A stretch of 6,619 bases of DNA from Thermodesulfovibrionales bacterium (GTDB lineage Bacteria > Nitrospirota > Thermodesulfovibrionia > Thermodesulfovibrionales > SM23-35), in the NCBI GenBank assembly GCA_022013235.1, contig JAKLQR010000380.1, positions 1 through 6,619 on the forward strand, read 5' to 3'. Below the pieces are notes generated by a model. That model searched no databases and was not told the origin of the DNA. It worked only from the letters and a program-made list of their open reading frames with translations. The position numbers were made by a program, and so were the translations under genes. Every line of letters begins with the position of its first letter. The stretch's first letter is position 1. Positions 1 through 5,805 of this stretch are shown here, piece after piece.

Positions 1-397
1 CCGCCTTCCATGGACGCTGGGGTTCAAGGGAATGGACTGTAATGACGAGGGGGATATCGAATATCCTCTTGATGAGACACCCCGCCAGGTGTGTATACCA
101 GGTATGGCAATGGATAATATCCGCCGCCGGCATAGATCCGGTCATAAGAATGTTCCTGAACAGTGTGTCGAGGAGTTTCCTGTGATGGGGGTCCCTGCAG
201 GGAAAATCGAAATCCGGGGAAACGCCGTCAACAGTCATATTCCCCTGTTTTCCCCTCTGGTCACCGAAACAGAGAATACGGAGTTCATGCCTTCCGCCGT
301 CGATCAGGGAGAGTTCCCTGGTGAGGTTCTCGACATGGATACCGGCGCCCCCGTATATATGGGGAGGATATTCATTGGTCAGGCAGGCAATTTTCAT
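1..397 (-). CDS. glgA: Glycogen synthase / alpha-1,4-glucosyltransferase, GT4 family, actinobacterial GlgA(GlgM)-like, N-terminal part
   Basis: This open frame starts with ATG at 397 and runs off the left edge, leaving 132 codons. It is too incomplete at its 3' end to be found by a start-to-stop search. The protein opens MKIACLTNEYPPHIYGGAG, followed by HVENLTREL. This is the typical N-terminus of GT4 glycosyltransferases, with the glycine-rich GGAG loop that contacts the donor in the family. Further on are HCHTWYTHLAG (about residues 97-107) and TVHSLEPQRPWKA at the edge. These closely match what I know of the actinobacterial-type glycogen synthase family (TIGR02149), whose members transfer glucose from ADP-glucose to an alpha-glucan or to glucose-1-phosphate (GlgM, maltose-1-phosphate synthase). 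The enzyme would be cytosolic. The classical bacterial GT5 GlgA starts differently (KxGGL), so this is not that family. The start lies 43 bases after the CAP gene stop, on the same strand, and I see no clear Shine-Dalgarno. No earlier in-frame ATG, GTG or TTG is usable, and the motif position supports this start. The donor and acceptor cannot be decided without the C-terminal domain. Confidence 0.88.
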   Translation of the reverse strand, partial: MKIACLTNEYPPHIYGGAGIHVENLTRELSLIDGGRHELRILCFGDQRGKQGNMTVDGVSPDFDFPCRDPHHRKLLDTLFRNILMTGSMPAADIIHCHTWYTHLAGCLIKRIFDIPLVITVHSLEPQRPWKA

Positions 398-440
398 GCA
401 GCAGTGGCGGGAAATGACCGGGAAGAAACCGCAGACGATG

Positions 441-965
441 TCATTTGTTGGAGGTCCCCAGAACCAGAGTCCAGAAAGTCCTCAGGTTTTTGTTCTTGGC
501 AGAGGCGGCTCCGGCTTCTTTGAAATCCGGGGCCATGATGTTTCTGCAGTGCATCTCGCTTTTCAGCCACGCGTTTACTGCTTCCCCGGCAGTCCTGTAG
601 CCCTGACCGACATTTTCACCATATGCGGACCATGAGTATCCTGTCCTCGCAAGCCTCTCGTCCGTGCCGCTCCCATCCGAGCCTTTATGGCCCATGAACC
701 CGTTTTTCGCCATGTCCAGGGAATGGTTGAGAGCCGCCCGGGCGAGCTTTGCATTCCAGCGCACCGGCTGTACTGCACTAAAATACACACTGCCACAGGT
801 CATTCCCTTCGTACGCGCCTCATTGAGCGGTTTCAATACCTGTTCGGCAGTGTCGTGATCGACTACTCCCGAAGGGGAAGATACATACTGAATCGTGCCG
901 CACCCACACAGGAGTGAACTGGGAAAAATCAACAGAAAAAGACTTGTAAATAATAATTTTTTCAT
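441..965 (-). CDS. CAP (SCP/PR-1/YkwD-like) domain lipoprotein
   Basis: This is a secreted CAP-superfamily protein of 174 residues from the preferred ATG at 965. An in-frame GTG at 983 would add six residues and overlap the upstream stop as GTGA. I prefer 965 because it gives a clean signal peptide, MKKLLFTSLFLLIF, followed by the lipobox-like LCGC, so the mature protein is probably a lipid-anchored envelope protein. The CAP domain fills the rest. Visible marks, numbered from the GTG, are the paired cysteines C63 and C146, AALNHSLDMA with H87, GFMGHKGSDG with H99, YGENVGQGY with E123, and WLKSEMHCRNIM with H145. Together they form the His/Glu cavity of the family, which ends with APDFKEAGAA. 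Bacterial CAP proteins are poorly understood. Proposed roles are lipid or ligand binding and envelope functions, and enzymatic activity is not established. It lies between terB-like and glgA on the same strand, which suggests cotranscription but no clear shared job. Confidence 0.9.
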   Translation of the reverse strand: MKKLLFTSLFLLIFPSSLLCGCGTIQYVSSPSGVVDHDTAEQVLKPLNEARTKGMTCGSVYFSAVQPVRWNAKLARAALNHSLDMAKNGFMGHKGSDGSGTDERLARTGYSWSAYGENVGQGYRTAGEAVNAWLKSEMHCRNIMAPDFKEAGAASAKNKNLRTFWTLVLGTSNK

Positions 966-979
966 TCCATTGTGCACTT

Positions 980-1447
980 TCACTGCAGATCCAGCTTCTT
1001 CTTTACTCTGAGTTTTGCTTCGATGAAATCTTTATGCTCAACGTATATCAGGTCTGCAATTTTCCGCACCATGTGCTCCTCATGTTTCTCGAGTTCGGCA
1101 TCTGAAAAGGCAACTTCCCACAGGTGCTCTATCACCCTGACCTTCTGCTGATACGTAAAACCCTTGTTTATGAGAGACGTGAATGCATAATACCCCGAAG
1201 CTTTCCCGATTTCCTCCTCTGCAAGCTGCAGAAGTGTCTGCGTTTCTTCCCTGGCAAGGCCGAATTTCGATTGAATGGCCTTCATCACTGTTTCCCGTTC
1301 ATTTTCCCTGACTGTGGCATCAGCACGCATCATCTCCATGAGAAGAGCGGCTGTCGCGAGCTGAAGGGAATGTTCTGAAACCTCATCCGGCTTGTCCTGA
1401 GTGGGTTCTATGTATTTTTCGAAGAATTTCTTGAGCGAACGAACCAT
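980..1447 (-). CDS. TerB-like (COG4103-type) helical protein
   Basis: The open frame reaches back to 1567, but I place the start at the ATG at 1447. It has AAGG nine bases upstream, and the 40 residues before it are low quality and unlike the rest. The resulting protein has 155 residues, is all soluble and probably all helical. Two related acidic helix-loop-helix patches are visible: MEMMRADATVRENERETVMKA (written here as MEMMRADATV then RENERETVMK) and LWEVAFSDAELEKHEEHMV. This is the pattern of the TerB/TerB-like superfamily, in which such acidic loops are metal-binding candidates. Length and pattern fit the small stand-alone TerB-like proteins of COG4103. The name comes from tellurite-resistance loci, but no other ter gene is present, so a tellurite role should not be assumed. 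Its TGA stop overlaps the optional GTG start of the CAP gene, suggesting translational coupling or at least one transcript. Confidence 0.8.
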   Translation of the reverse strand: MVRSLKKFFEKYIEPTQDKPDEVSEHSLQLATAALLMEMMRADATVRENERETVMKAIQSKFGLAREETQTLLQLAEEEIGKASGYYAFTSLINKGFTYQQKVRVIEHLWEVAFSDAELEKHEEHMVRKIADLIYVEHKDFIEAKLRVKKKLDLQ

Positions 1448-1458
1448 GACTTCATACC

Positions 1459-1485
1459 TTAATACAAGGCATCCCATACTGTCAA
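1459..1485 (-). promoter_or_regulatory. Candidate sigma70-type promoter for the terB-like/CAP/glgA string
   Basis: Read leftward, a perfect TTGACA (1485-1480) is followed after 15 bases by TATTAA (1464-1459), then the ATG at 1447. The -35 box is excellent, but the spacer is two bases short of ideal. Transcription would begin almost at the start codon, cutting into the ribosome binding site. The real promoter may therefore lie further upstream. Confidence 0.3.
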
Positions 1486-1599
1486 ATGCATGATTCCTCA
1501 CAGATATGCATTTCGGGATGACCGGCAGCTTCCCGGATTCCTGCAATGAACTGATAATTCGGCACAAGAATATTTATCCCTGTCTGTTCATATTTTTCC

Positions 1600-1627
1600 C
1601 TGATACATTTTCATGATAAACTATAGA
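1600..1627 (+). promoter_or_regulatory. Candidate promoter for the tetraheme cytochrome gene
   Basis: CTGATA (1600-1605) and TATAGA (1622-1627) are separated by 16 bases in an AT-rich stretch about 20 bases upstream of the cytochrome start. Both boxes are imperfect. A strong GAGGAG ribosome binding site follows at 1635-1640. This is a pattern-based guess. Confidence 0.25.
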
Positions 1628-1647
1628 GAGCGAAGAGGAGAACGGGG

Positions 1648-1992
1648 ATGAAGACAATACTTGCGGGATTGATAGTCTGTCTGCTTTCGGCATCTCCCCT
1701 CTATTCTGCGGGAAAGCACGATTGCAGTTTCTGTCATCTTCCGCATGCAGGGGGAAAAAGCATGCTGCTTAAATCACCGGTGAATGATCTCTGTCTCGGG
1801 TGCCATCCCGACAGGAAATCCATGAAAGAACACAAAGTGGATATAATCCCTTCAATGCATGTCGAGAATTTCCCGCTCAGCGCCGAAGGCAAGATTACCT
1901 GTGTCACCTGCCACGATCCTCACCGCTGGAGTTCTCCAAACCTGCTCAGAATGGAAGCATCCGAACTCTGCCTGAAATGTCATCCTAAATAA
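1648..1992 (+). CDS. Small periplasmic tetraheme c-type cytochrome (doubled CXXCH motif family)
   Basis: This 114-residue exported multiheme cytochrome begins with a Sec signal peptide, MKTILAGLIVCLLSASPLYS, with cleavage probably near residues 20-21. The mature part has only about 93 residues yet holds four CXXCH heme-attachment sites: CSFCH (26-30), CLGCH (49-53), CVTCH (85-89) and CLKCH (108-112). The arrangement is two repeats of CxxCHxPH...LCxxCH (CHLPHAGG and CHDPHRW). This is the signature of the doubled CXXCH motif (PF09699) seen in many anaerobe cytochromes. H33, H62, H71 and H92 are available as distal heme ligands. The expected role is periplasmic electron transfer, and the redox partner is unknown. 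Nothing else in the window is a respiratory gene, so it may be transcribed alone. The ribosome binding site GAGGAG lies seven bases before the ATG. It is transcribed away from the terB-like gene and towards pmbA. Confidence 0.93.
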   Translation: MKTILAGLIVCLLSASPLYSAGKHDCSFCHLPHAGGKSMLLKSPVNDLCLGCHPDRKSMKEHKVDIIPSMHVENFPLSAEGKITCVTCHDPHRWSSPNLLRMEASELCLKCHPK

Positions 1993-2033
1993 TGAGGGGG
2001 CCGGACCATTCACAAGCTTTCATATATATAAAC
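1993..2033. other. Convergent intergenic gap between cytochrome gene and pmbA
   Basis: Forty-one bases separate two convergent stop codons. They contain an AT-rich alternating CATATATATA stretch, but I find no hairpin with a T-run on either strand, so no terminator is called. Confidence 0.5.
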
Positions 2034-3326
2034 CTACTTTTTGATGGTGACATGGACATTTTCAGCAAGAAGCGCGGGGAAATTCCCTCCGGAAGAGGGG
2101 TGGAGTCTGTTTTCGACGGCGATGACATGCTGCATCGTATCATAAATATTTCCTGCGATCATCACATCTTTCACATTGCCGGTAATTTCGCCCTTTTCGA
2201 TACAGAGGGCGGGAGAGACGCCGATTGAAAAGTCTCCATGGGGAATGTTCCCGCTATGCGCACCGAGGGCGCCGGCGATGATAATCCCAAGGTCTACAGA
2301 CCGAACCATATCAGCAAAGGATGAACCGCCCGGAATCATAGTGAGATGGCGGAGAGATGGCGCCGGTTTTCCGGATACCGAACCCTTAAACCCGTGCCCT
2401 GCAGGCCGGGTCCTCATTTTATGCGCAAAATAGAGGTCATAATAGTAGTTTCTGAGCACGCCGTTTTCGATAACAGGAAACCGGCTGCAGGGCAGGCCTT
2501 CATCGTCAAACGCCCGTGCACCGGGAAGTGTGTCATTCAAAGGATCGTTATACACGGAAACCAGATCGCTGAATATTTTTTCGCCCGTCCTGTCAGCAAG
2601 AGGCGAAATGTTCTGATGAATGCTTAAGCCGCTTGTCGCGGTCTGGAGTCTCCACATGAGGACATACACTGTCTCCGGCAGGAAGATGACCTTCAGCGGT
2701 TTGCTGACCGGGATGACTTCCCTGGCAGACTTCGTGTAAGTTTCGGAAAGAAAATTCAGATATTCTTCCGGAAGCGTTTGAAATGTCTTTGCCCGAAAGG
2801 TGCGGTAAAGCGACGCCGAGGTATAGGGGTACAGAAGTCCTGGCTGGAAACCATATGCAGATGTTTGCAGTGAAAGGTCCGTTCCGGAACTGTTTATGAT
2901 CCGCATGCTGCCGACAGAACGGTGAGCGGACACGTTAATCTGTGCGGTCGTTTTCTGTGAGAACAGATCACAGACCCGTGCGCATTCTTCTACCATTGCC
3001 TCATTCCGGAGGTTTCCGATCGAGGGATCATAGGTTTCAAGGGACGACAAGCCGGTTGTGAAAGGAAATTCAAATGCTCCTTCAACTCCTCCCTTCAGGG
3101 ATTCAAGGGCATTCCGGATGAGTTCCTCCCTGCTTCTCAGGTTCCTTGTGTATGCGAACCCCTGAACTCCGTTCTTCAGTATTCTCAGGCTGATCCCTGA
3201 CTGCATCCGGCTCTCTATATCTTTTAACCGTGCATCCTCAAACGAGACGCCGTCAGCCTGCATATCAGCAGCATAGACTTCAGCGGCATTACTTTCTCTG
3301 ATCGCCATATCGAGCAGCTTTTCCAT
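2034..3326 (-). CDS. pmbA: PmbA/TldE, non-catalytic partner subunit of the TldD/TldE metalloprotease
   Basis: The protein has 430 residues from ATG at 3326, close to the family norm of about 450. The open frame extends to 3380, but the extra 18 residues overlap tldD and lack family character. The chosen ATG has GGGAGGGG just upstream and sits in TGATG with the tldD stop. Family marks are AFDDEGLPCSRFPVIENG (about 272-289), the glycine-rich GALGAHSGNIPHGDFSIG (352-369) and ITGNVKDVMIAGNIYD (381-396). The HExxxH metal motif of TldD is absent, as expected for TldE. In E. coli, TldD and TldE form a heterodimeric zinc protease. It removes the leader peptide of microcin B17, degrades CcdA and accepts largely unfolded peptides. 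The partner gene lies immediately upstream, which supports complex formation and balanced synthesis. No peptide-natural-product precursor is visible nearby, so a general peptide-turnover role is the simplest reading. Confidence 0.94.
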   Translation of the reverse strand: MEKLLDMAIRESNAAEVYAADMQADGVSFEDARLKDIESRMQSGISLRILKNGVQGFAYTRNLRSREELIRNALESLKGGVEGAFEFPFTTGLSSLETYDPSIGNLRNEAMVEECARVCDLFSQKTTAQINVSAHRSVGSMRIINSSGTDLSLQTSAYGFQPGLLYPYTSASLYRTFRAKTFQTLPEEYLNFLSETYTKSAREVIPVSKPLKVIFLPETVYVLMWRLQTATSGLSIHQNISPLADRTGEKIFSDLVSVYNDPLNDTLPGARAFDDEGLPCSRFPVIENGVLRNYYYDLYFAHKMRTRPAGHGFKGSVSGKPAPSLRHLTMIPGGSSFADMVRSVDLGIIIAGALGAHSGNIPHGDFSIGVSPALCIEKGEITGNVKDVMIAGNIYDTMQHVIAVENRLHPSSGGNFPALLAENVHVTIKK

Positions 3327-4690
3327 CAGGCCCCTCCCACTACCACATCCCTGATCAGGATATGAGGCGCTCCGTGGCATGAGCGAATATTCAACTGCCC
3401 TTTGCCGCAGCCGCCTGTCTTGCTGAGGACAAGGTCATCGCCGACGGCGGTGATATTCTTCAGGGTATGATAAAGGTTGCCGGAGATATTGATATCACGT
3501 ATCATTTCTCCTCTTTTACCGTCTTTCACAATGTAGCCATATTGCGCTCCGAAGGTAAAACTCTCTCCGCTCGTCTGGCCGCCCTTTGCATCAAGGATAT
3601 ACAGACCGTCGCCAAGCATCTCAAGGAGCTCTTCAAGGGTGTTTCTTCCGGGCTCTATAAAGATATTCCCCATTCTCACGATAGGGGCATACCGGTAGTC
3701 CTCTGCAACACAATGGCCTGTCAGGCTTTCGCCGAATGACGCCGCAGTCCTTCTCGAATGGAGCCGTCCGGCGAGCACGCCGTGGTCCATAAGCACGATA
3801 CGCCTCGCTGCCACCCCTTCATCATCATAGCGGTAAAAACCCAGCTGGCCGGGAACCAGGGGGTCATCGACAATACTGACGCTCTCACTGCCAAGTTTTG
3901 CGCCAAGCTGCATCTTCTCGCGCATGAGCGGAGAATCTTCTATGAGATCAGCTTCGGAAAAATGGCCGAATGCCTCGTGGGTGAAGACACCGGCCAGGTC
4001 CTGGTTGAGTACCACCTTGTATGTTCCTCCTGCCACCGGACCTGCCTTGAGAAGATCGAGGGCTATTCGCTTCCTCTGTTCGAATTCTTCCTCCTGACCC
4101 CTCAATGAGCCAAACCCGTCGCTTCCCCCGAGGGCAACCCGGACATTCTGGGTGAGTGTTCCGTCTCTGCTTGTGATCAGGCCGTTTATCGAGGTTGTGA
4201 CGAGATCTTCCCTTATCTCCGTCCCCTCGGAACTCGCGAAGTATTTCTCACGGCTCACTTCGCTGTACTGGATATTCGTTGTTGCAATCTTGTCATGGTT
4301 CAGCGATAGTTCATTGTAATTCCGCGTCAATGCAAGTTTTTCATCGACCAAGACCTTCCTTGGGTCTTCATGGAGATCAGGAAGAAAAATATCTTTGACA
4401 ATTTCAGTCCGGGCCAACTGCACAGGTCTTCTCACATGAAGGGCCACCAGTGCCGCATTCTCTGTCGCAGTACGGACGGCTTTTTCGGCATCGTCAGGGC
4501 GGGTAAAGGCTACCGAAGAGAAGCCGCCGTTTTTCATAGTCCTTATTACATACCCGTCCGTGACATTCGTGCCGACGTGGAAGAGTTCCCTGCCATGGAA
4601 CACAATCCTCGTATCGCTCATGATCTCGTACCGTATATCTGCATAGTCGGCCGGCATACGGGAAAGAATCTTTCTTAATGTTCCAAACAT
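3326..4690 (-). CDS. tldD: TldD, catalytic subunit of the TldD/TldE metalloprotease
   Basis: Catalytic partner of PmbA. Numbered from the upstream ATG at 4720 (464 residues), the zinc motif HEAFGH (HExxxH) spans 248-253 in VFTHEAFGHFSEAD. A family cysteine follows in GGCGKGQ (C438), the expected third metal ligand. Other family blocks are YDDEGVAARR (298-307), GQTSGESFTFGAQYGYIV (381-398) and the C-terminal end LIRDVVVGG. I prefer the start at 4690 (454 residues, MFGTLRKIL...) because GAAGGA lies four bases before it, while neither ATG 4720 nor 4711 has a good ribosome binding site. The E. coli protein has 481 residues. The stop shares its last base with the pmbA start, so the pair is translationally coupled. 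The upstream unknown gene is on the same strand, about 140 bases away. The protease degrades unfolded peptides and in some bacteria matures ribosomally made peptides. Which applies here cannot be told from the window. Confidence 0.96.
   Translation of the reverse strand: MFGTLRKILSRMPADYADIRYEIMSDTRIVFHGRELFHVGTNVTDGYVIRTMKNGGFSSVAFTRPDDAEKAVRTATENAALVALHVRRPVQLARTEIVKDIFLPDLHEDPRKVLVDEKLALTRNYNELSLNHDKIATTNIQYSEVSREKYFASSEGTEIREDLVTTSINGLITSRDGTLTQNVRVALGGSDGFGSLRGQEEEFEQRKRIALDLLKAGPVAGGTYKVVLNQDLAGVFTHEAFGHFSEADLIEDSPLMREKMQLGAKLGSESVSIVDDPLVPGQLGFYRYDDEGVAARRIVLMDHGVLAGRLHSRRTAASFGESLTGHCVAEDYRYAPIVRMGNIFIEPGRNTLEELLEMLGDGLYILDAKGGQTSGESFTFGAQYGYIVKDGKRGEMIRDINISGNLYHTLKNITAVGDDLVLSKTGGCGKGQLNIRSCHGAPHILIRDVVVGGA
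3331..3338 (-). promoter_or_regulatory. Ribosome binding site of pmbA inside the end of tldD
   Basis: GGGAGGGG on the minus strand lies within the last codons of tldD, with the GGAG core seven bases before ATG 3326. It decides the pmbA start over the longer frame and supports coupling through the TGATG overlap. Confidence 0.7.
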
Positions 4691-4694
4691 TTTT

Positions 4695-4700
4695 TCCTTC
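4695..4700 (-). promoter_or_regulatory. Ribosome binding site choosing the tldD start
   Basis: GAAGGA followed by AAAA and then ATG at 4690. The two earlier in-frame ATGs (4720, 4711) have no comparable site, so this decides the shorter TldD N-terminus. Confidence 0.6.
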
Positions 4701-4828
4701 TTTATCGGCATCTCTGTCATGACGGATGCGTTTACCGTTCATCAGCGCACTTTACCAGTCTTATCGGACGAAAGTTCTGCAGGGGAAAGGGGAATATTCA
4801 GGTCCGGATCATTCTGCCGGTGAATTGT

Positions 4829-5203
4829 TTATATTCTTCCGGGCGAATGCTCGTCCCAGAACTTTTCGAGAAAAACAATCTTTGCATCTTTTAACCGGGT
4901 ATAATCCATTTTCAGGCGTTCGTTCGCAATATATATGTTCCGTTCTGTTTTGGTGGTTGACTCGCCCTCAATCCCTGATACATAGAATTTTGTAATTTCA
5001 TTCACATTCCCTTCGATCACGAAAAAATAATCAGCCGAGAGAATATACATATCTATTTCATCTTCGGATTCTCCCGCGGTATGCGGAGAAAATTTCCGGG
5101 CGAAAACCCGTTTGTTCAGGGTGACTGTAAGATCGACCTTTTCTCCTTTTCTTGCAAGAGATATAAAATCTTCGAGTCTGCTCAACGCTTGATGTTCCAC
5201 CAT
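4829..5203 (-). CDS. Uncharacterised 124-residue soluble protein
   Basis: I do not recognise this protein. It starts at ATG 5203 with AAGGAG (5216-5211) seven bases upstream, a convincing site, and ends in TAA. There is no signal peptide, membrane segment, cysteine or heme motif, so it is probably cytosolic. The N-terminal part (MVEHQALSRLEDFISLARKG) looks helical and amphipathic. The middle (about 45-95) alternates charged and beta-prone stretches such as MYILSADYFFVIEGNV and ITKFYVSGIEG. The end (DYTRLKDAKIVFLEKFWDEH) again looks helical. An alpha-beta fold is likely. It lies codirectionally upstream of tldD and downstream of the palindromic interval, so it might share a transcript with tldD-pmbA, although the gap of about 140 bases leaves room for a separate tldD promoter. 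The ribosome binding site, a sensible composition and the lack of better overlapping frames argue that it is a real gene. Function is unknown. Confidence 0.72.
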   Translation of the reverse strand: MVEHQALSRLEDFISLARKGEKVDLTVTLNKRVFARKFSPHTAGESEDEIDMYILSADYFFVIEGNVNEITKFYVSGIEGESTTKTERNIYIANERLKMDYTRLKDAKIVFLEKFWDEHSPGRI

Positions 5204-5268
5204 AGAACTACTCCTTTTCTCTCATTTCGCGTGGGGTGAGAGTATTGATTCGATTTTACTTAAAAACA

Positions 5269-5298
5269 ACTATACTGCGCCTGCGGATATTTTTTCAA
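5269..5298 (-). promoter_or_regulatory. Candidate sigma70-type promoter for the 124-residue protein gene (and possibly tldD-pmbA)
   Basis: Read leftward, TTGAAA (5298-5293), an 18-base spacer and TATAGT (5274-5269) precede the gene start at 5203. Transcription would begin near 5262, giving a leader of about 60 bases with the AAGGAG site near its end. Boxes and spacing are reasonable but unproven. Confidence 0.4.
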
Positions 5299-5336
5299 GC
5301 GTACCAGGCCAAATTATTCGTAAACTATGTTGCCTA

Positions 5337-5464
5337 TGACAGGACATAGTATTTTCGCTCATTCTCGGTCTTCGACCTCCGAGGTATTTTGCCTCTTTAT
5401 TTATCAAAATACATACTGTATGAATATCGGCAAAATAAATCCGCTCAAACACTATGTCCTGTCA
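5337..5464 (+). repeat. Palindromic element A (128 bp), perfect 14-base terminal arms
   Basis: The arms TGACAGGACATAGT (5337-5350) and ACTATGTCCTGTCA (5451-5464) are perfect reverse complements. Inside are further nested hairpins: GGTC-TTC-GACC (5367-5377) flanked by CTC/GAG, TATTTTGCC (5385-5393) with GGCAAAATA (5429-5437), and the small palindrome CATAC-T-GTATG (5412-5422). Parts at 5342-5367 and 5435-5459 are shared, in reverse orientation, with element B at 5534-5621. No T-run follows the stem on either strand, so it is not a standard intrinsic terminator. It may be a small non-autonomous mobile palindrome or a structured RNA. Confidence 0.75.
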
Positions 5465-5533
5465 GTATTCGATAGAATTTCTGAATTATGTGAAATAGGC
5501 CTTATACCCGGGATATCCGCTCTTATTCATATC

Positions 5534-5621
5534 GATCATGGTGGATGCAGTATTTTTGCGGATTTATCCCGATTCTTATCGGGAGACGAGAATGAGCAAA
5601 AATACTGCATCCGCCATGATC
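5534..5621 (-). repeat. Palindromic element B (88 bp), 26-base arms, inverted diverged copy of A
   Basis: The arms at 5534-5559 and 5596-5621 are complementary over 26 bases, with a single T/C difference that still pairs as G-U in one RNA strand. The interior holds a perfect hairpin, TCCCGAT-TCTT-ATCGGGA (5567-5584). Read on the minus strand, the element shares 22 of 26 bases with A's left part (5587-5612 against 5342-5367) and 19 of 25 with A's right part (5543-5567 against 5435-5459). Its core is shorter than A's. As with A, there is no adjoining T-run. Confidence 0.78.
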
Positions 5622-5680
5622 ATCGAAAAACTTATGAATTATTAACAGTCTCATAATAATAAATACATAAATGATCCCCC

Positions 5681-5768
5681 TCACCCTTGCCCTTGCCCTC
5701 TCCCTCCGGGGGAGAGGGGATTATAGTTAGTTCCTCCCCCTTGAGGGGGGAGGGTTGGGAGAGGGTGA
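5681..5768. repeat. C-rich/G-rich double-hairpin palindromic repeat (element C)
   Basis: An 88-base imperfect inverted repeat bounded by TCACCCT (5681-5687) and AGGGTGA (5762-5768). It contains two strong hairpins: CCCTCTCCC (5696-5704) with GGGAGAGGG (5710-5718), and CCTCCCCC (5733-5740) with GGGGGAGG (5746-5753). The two are joined by an AT-rich linker. The composition contrasts sharply with the AT-rich flanks. From memory, this CCCTCACCC/CTCTCCC style resembles short palindromic repeats present in many copies in diverse bacterial genomes, but copy number here cannot be seen. It could act as a transcript-end stabiliser for the transpeptidase mRNA, which would be transcribed through it. Confidence 0.7.
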
Positions 5769-5805
5769 AATATAAATACTATTTTGAGATCGTTAATAAT
5801 CCGGG

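Larger units (their letters stand above)
5204..5805. other. 602-base gene-free interval filled by palindromic elements
   Basis: This lies between the transpeptidase gene end and the unknown gene start, both leftward. It holds a promoter candidate near 5269-5298, three palindromic elements (5337-5464, 5534-5621, 5681-5768) and AT-rich spacers. A 109-codon open frame on the plus strand and a 60-codon one on the minus strand cross the palindromes, but they have no family character and I do not call them genes. I see no RNA gene of a known class. Confidence 0.7.

Noticed and set aside
32..523. A 163-codon open frame on the plus strand at the left edge.
   Set aside because: It lies opposite the glycogen synthase fragment and the CAP gene end, both of which carry clear family motifs, so it is a shadow frame.
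980..1447. A tellurite-resistance locus, suggested by the TerB-like protein.
   Set aside because: No terC, terD or other ter gene is present, and stand-alone TerB-like proteins are common outside such loci.
2034..5203. A ribosomally made modified-peptide (microcin-like) cluster, suggested by tldD-pmbA.
   Set aside because: There is no precursor peptide, cyclodehydratase, radical enzyme or exporter in the window, and tldD-pmbA are widespread without such clusters.
5337..5621. A CRISPR array, considered because of repeated segments.
   Set aside because: There are only two copies, in opposite orientation, of unequal length, with no regular spacers and no cas gene.
5327..5656. A 109-codon open frame on the plus strand across elements A and B.
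   Set aside because: It is made almost entirely of the palindromes and their loops, lacks a convincing ribosome binding site and matches no family I know. The compensating stem changes argue for structure rather than coding.
5681..5768. The C/G-rich hairpins as an intrinsic terminator of the transpeptidase gene.
   Set aside because: The stems are strong, but no T-run follows on the transcribed (minus) strand, so rho-independent termination is not supported.
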